Shown here one piece after another: positions 13,488 through 16,337 of a stretch of 16,337 nt of DNA (the first letter of the stretch is position 1; each line of letters begins with the position of its first letter). The notes under the pieces are model-generated. The model had not been told where the DNA came from, ran no database searches, and saw only the letters and a program-made list of their open reading frames with translations. The stretch covers positions 1 to 16,337 of the forward strand of contig CAZIVO010000084.1 in the NCBI GenBank assembly GCA_964542765.1, in the 5' to 3' direction. The DNA is from CAZIVO01 sp964542765 (GTDB taxonomy: Bacteria; Planctomycetota; UBA1135; UBA2386). A program made the translations under genes and the position numbers.

Positions 13488-16303
13488 AGATCAGGATTTC
13501 TTGTTTCGCGTTCGCGCTTGTCGGCGGTTCTCTTCTCGCCCAGAAGGCCGATGGTCTCGTCGGCCACTGGACGTTCGAGAAGGCTTCGGCATCCACCACC
13601 AAGCTCGCCGACCGAGCTGGTCGTAATCATGGGCGGATCGAAGGGCGTAAACGTTTCCTGGCCAGCCCCTTACCTTCGGCCATGGTCTTTGCTGATCGGA
13701 ACGACCGAGTCATCCTCAACCGCAACCTGTCGAAGGCGGGTTTGCCGTCGAAGGAAATCACGGTCGAGGCATGGGTTGCGGTGGATGTTCCACAGACATG
13801 GGGCGGCATTGTTTCCGCCTTGCAGGATAATGGAAGCTTCGAGAAGGGTTGGCTGCTCGGATTCAATGGTTCCAGGCTCTGTTTTGCTCTGTCGTCCAAG
13901 GGTGCTGATGATGGCGACGGCAAGATCACCTACTTGAAGGCGCGCCAGGATTTTCAACGCACGCAATGGTGCCATCTGGTCGGCAGCTACGACGGCAAAC
14001 GGATGCGGCTTTACATCAACGGCGCGCTCGATAACGAGAGCGCCGAACAGTCGGGCGAGATTCTCTATCCGCGCCGGGCGGTGTATGAGCTCGGAGCCTA
14101 TGTCGACGATGATGAGAACTACCCCTTGCAGGGTTTGCTCGGTGAAGTTCGAGTCTGGAAGCGTGCCTTGACGGCCGAGGAAGTTGTGGCCGGATACGAG
14201 CGTGATCGGACGACCTACGCGGTGACGCCTTCCGCTTCGACCAAGGGGCGATGGCGCTTTTCGGGGGAAGCCATCACCGATGACCTCGTTGCACCTGTCA
14301 CGGGTGCCGCCGCGGCTCGCATCGAGGGCAAGATTGGTTTGAGGGCAACCATGCCCACCGCCTTGATCCTGGATGGTGAAACCAGTTCGGTGAAGGTTCA
14401 GGGCGAACTCGACGGTCTTCTTCCCGAACTTGCTCTGTCCGTTGAAGCTTGCGTGTGGATTGGTGATCGTCAGCGGCAAAACGCGATTGTCGTTGCCCAA
14501 GATGCAGCCGGTGAGGAGCTTTCAGGCTTCAGGCTCGAGGTTCTGGATGGCAAGTTCCGCTTTGGTCTGGCTGTGGCCGAAGAAGCGGACTCGATGGTTT
14601 TCGTGACCTCTGATGTCGTGGTCCGACCCTTTACCTGGTACCACATCATCGGCACCTACGATGGCAGTCTGCAGAAGGTCTTCGTCAATGGGGCAGTAGT
14701 GGGTTCTGCGCGCTATGCGTCGGGCCCCATCGTTTATTCAGCACAGGAAGAGCTTCGTTTTGGTGCTTGGCGGCGTGGCGGTGCTTGGCATCGCATGGTC
14801 GGTTTCTTGCACGAGGTAGCAATTCACGAAGGTGTCCTGGATGACAAGGAAGTGCGAGAGGCATGGGCGGCGGTGAGTGCCGATTTCCCTCGTTCTCAGG
14901 CCGTGACGGTTGGTCCCAGTGCACAGTTTATCAGGGAAGATGCGGCGGTCGTCAGCTGGCGCATGCAGGGTGATCGCCCCGCGGTGCTGGAATACGTGGA
15001 TCCGGGGCGAGGATTGCGGCAGGTTCAGGTTCGGTCCCAGGGAGGGGTGCACGAGGCTACCTTGACGGGTCTTCGTTCCGATCGTTCATATACCTATCGG
15101 ATCGTCAGCGAGGATCGGGATGGGCGGGAGCTTGCAACGGCGCCTTTTGAACTTGCGACCGAATTCAACTACGAGCCGACAGCGATCGAAGCGTTACCTT
15201 CGCCATATTCCGACGATGCTGCCGGCTCGCACTGTCGCGCTACTGCTGCGGCTATCCTTGAGCGCAGCAGTATCAACAAGGGCTATTGCCTCATGTTCGG
15301 TTCAAGCGATGGCCGGCTCGCTTACGAGATTGCTCGGCAAACCGATTTGCAGATCATTGTCGTCGAGAAGAGCCTCAGCAAGGTGCGGCGCGCCCGACAA
15401 TTCCTGTCAGCGACCGGGTTCTACGGTCTTCGTGTTTCCGTGATGCATGTCAAGGGCGAGAAGGTGCCGCTGGGCGATTACATTGCCAATTTGATCGTCG
15501 CGGATTCCTTCGAAGGTGGTCGGCCGCCTGCCAGTCTCGACGAGGTGTTGCGGTTGCTCCGCCCTTGTGGCGGAGTGGCGATGATCGGGCAGCCGGCAAG
15601 CGGCTTTACCGGTCGTGGCACCGTTCGGCTCGATGCCCTATCGGCCTGGGCTGATGGTTCGACGGTGGCGATGGACTGGAAGATAGAAGAGGACGATCAG
15701 GGTTGCTGGGCATTCTTGCGCCGCGGGCGATTGATTGGATCAGGTGAGTGGACGCATCAGTATGGCAGTGCCGACAATGCTACCAATAGTCGTGATTCTC
15801 GGATTGCTGGGGATCTTCAACTCCAGTGGTTTGGTCGTCCTGGTCCGCGAGGAATGGTGGATCGTGGAGCGCGGACGCCGGCTCCCCTTTACGCCGACGG
15901 GCGGCTCTTCGTGCAGGGCGATTGCCGCTTGTTCGGAATCGATGCTTACAACGGCACCATCTTGTGGAGTCTTGAGGCTCCGACCCTCAAGCGTACCAAT
16001 GTTCCTCGCGACTCGAGCAACATGACCGTTACCGGCGATCGGTTTTATGTGGCGGTGCGTGATGCCTGCTGGAAACTCGATGCGCAGACAGGAAAGCTCG
16101 AGACCCTGATCGAGTTGCCCGGAGACCTGAAGCCGGAGCAGGATGCTGCTTGGGGTTATCTGGCGTCGACCGACGAGCTTCTTTTGGGCACGACAGCACT
16201 CGAGCGGGCGATTTACAAGGGATTTCAATTCTTCCATTTTTCCAGGAAGGGTATGATAATGATTTTTAATCCAATCAATATTAAAGGTCATATGAGCTCC
16301 TAA
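13484..16303 (+). CDS. Exported LamG-LamG-Fn3-methyltransferase-like-PQQ propeller protein, 3' end disrupted
   Basis: This is a large multidomain secreted protein, 939 residues as read. The start has AGGAGG 5 bases upstream, overlaps the previous stop (ATGA) and gives a signal peptide (MKIRISCFAFALVGGSLLAQ). Domain order: two LamG/concanavalin-like domains (about 24-235 and 254-462, each with HWTFE or RWRFSG openings, a WxHxxGxYDG-type motif and INGA/VNGA), a fibronectin-III or purple-acid-phosphatase-N-like domain (about 474-560), a Rossmann methyltransferase-like domain (about 572-702) and the beginning of a PQQ-type propeller (about 753-905, GEWTHQYGS, QWFGRPGPRGMVDRG, GIDAYNGTILWS). In the methyltransferase-like part, motif I reads MFGSSDGRLA, an acidic Glu follows in IVVEKS (628), and NLIVADSF and EVLRLLRPCGG match later motifs. 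The last ~30 codons are AT-rich and unlike the rest, so the natural C-terminus, with more propeller blades, is probably missing. The role is likely glycan or protein binding; methyl transfer is unproven. Confidence 0.8.
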   Translation: MKIRISCFAFALVGGSLLAQKADGLVGHWTFEKASASTTKLADRAGRNHGRIEGRKRFLASPLPSAMVFADRNDRVILNRNLSKAGLPSKEITVEAWVAVDVPQTWGGIVSALQDNGSFEKGWLLGFNGSRLCFALSSKGADDGDGKITYLKARQDFQRTQWCHLVGSYDGKRMRLYINGALDNESAEQSGEILYPRRAVYELGAYVDDDENYPLQGLLGEVRVWKRALTAEEVVAGYERDRTTYAVTPSASTKGRWRFSGEAITDDLVAPVTGAAAARIEGKIGLRATMPTALILDGETSSVKVQGELDGLLPELALSVEACVWIGDRQRQNAIVVAQDAAGEELSGFRLEVLDGKFRFGLAVAEEADSMVFVTSDVVVRPFTWYHIIGTYDGSLQKVFVNGAVVGSARYASGPIVYSAQEELRFGAWRRGGAWHRMVGFLHEVAIHEGVLDDKEVREAWAAVSADFPRSQAVTVGPSAQFIREDAAVVSWRMQGDRPAVLEYVDPGRGLRQVQVRSQGGVHEATLTGLRSDRSYTYRIVSEDRDGRELATAPFELATEFNYEPTAIEALPSPYSDDAAGSHCRATAAAILERSSINKGYCLMFGSSDGRLAYEIARQTDLQIIVVEKSLSKVRRARQFLSATGFYGLRVSVMHVKGEKVPLGDYIANLIVADSFEGGRPPASLDEVLRLLRPCGGVAMIGQPASGFTGRGTVRLDALSAWADGSTVAMDWKIEEDDQGCWAFLRRGRLIGSGEWTHQYGSADNATNSRDSRIAGDLQLQWFGRPGPRGMVDRGARTPAPLYADGRLFVQGDCRLFGIDAYNGTILWSLEAPTLKRTNVPRDSSNMTVTGDRFYVAVRDACWKLDAQTGKLETLIELPGDLKPEQDAAWGYLASTDELLLGTTALERAIYKGFQFFHFSRKGMIMIFNPINIKGHMSS

Positions 16304-16337
16304 ACGCATTTATTAATTTTTATAAGGGGAATGTTTC
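16211..16337. other. Abrupt AT-rich tail, candidate chimeric junction or insertion boundary
   Basis: By hand count this stretch is about 29% GC (37 of 127), against nearly 60% just upstream. The change falls inside the propeller gene, whose reading frame then runs into TAA at 16301-16303 after residues unlike a propeller blade (IFNPINIKGH). No inverted repeat, attachment site or transposase trace is visible. An AAGGGGA-ATG at 16324-16333 could begin another low-GC gene, but the ATG follows the G run too closely to be a good ribosome site. Confidence 0.6.

Overview
The window is about 16.3 kb of GC-rich DNA (roughly 60% by eye) and looks chromosomal and bacterial. The most likely source is a planctomycete (Planctomycetota). 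The evidence is the protein repertoire: an exported SGNH hydrolase fused to a DUF1080 (3-keto-disaccharide hydrolase type) domain, large exported proteins joining LamG, fibronectin-like, methyltransferase-like and PQQ-type propeller domains, a CAP-domain protein, and an HtrA protein with several protease domains. No rRNA, tRNA, CRISPR array or transposase was seen. Ten protein genes fill the window, and the only intergenic gaps above 100 bases are the two divergent promoter regions (5560-5747 and 11881-12098), so no gene-free stretch reaches 300 bases.

Layout. (1) 1-1203, plus strand: an FAD-dependent amine/amino-acid oxidoreductase missing its first few residues at the window edge. (2) 1266-4224, plus strand: a translationally coupled trio, with TGATG stop/start overlaps, of a membrane-anchored exported protein, an FtsX/MacB-type permease and its ATPase. 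(3) 4228-5559, minus strand: exported SGNH + DUF1080 protein, ending 3 bases from the ATPase gene. (4) 5748-8033, plus strand: exported protein with a degenerate peptidase-MA-like middle and a C-terminal CAP domain. (5) 11880 down to 8058, minus strand: a two-gene unit, first an exported protein with eight CxxC motifs (DnaJ-type zinc-finger-like, no J domain), then a giant HtrA-like protein with three tandem trypsin-fold domains and PDZ domains. (6) 12099-16303, plus strand: two overlapping genes for exported PQQ-type propeller proteins, the second carrying two LamG domains, a fibronectin-like domain and a methyltransferase-like domain.

Nearly everything is predicted to act in the cell envelope: eight of ten genes encode proteins with an N-terminal signal or transmembrane segments, and the ATPase serves one of them. 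The genes do not form one obvious pathway. They read as several small envelope-function units packed on alternating strands.

The most notable points are as follows. In the HtrA-like protein only the third protease domain keeps a Ser-His-Asp triad; the first has lost all three residues and the second has lost two. A Rossmann/SAM-methyltransferase-like domain is embedded in a secreted protein. A peptidase-like domain has an erased zinc site and is fused to a CAP domain. Two clean inverted repeats lie in the divergent promoter regions. The last ~125 bases drop abruptly to about 29% GC, interrupt the final propeller gene, and probably mark an assembly chimera or an insertion.
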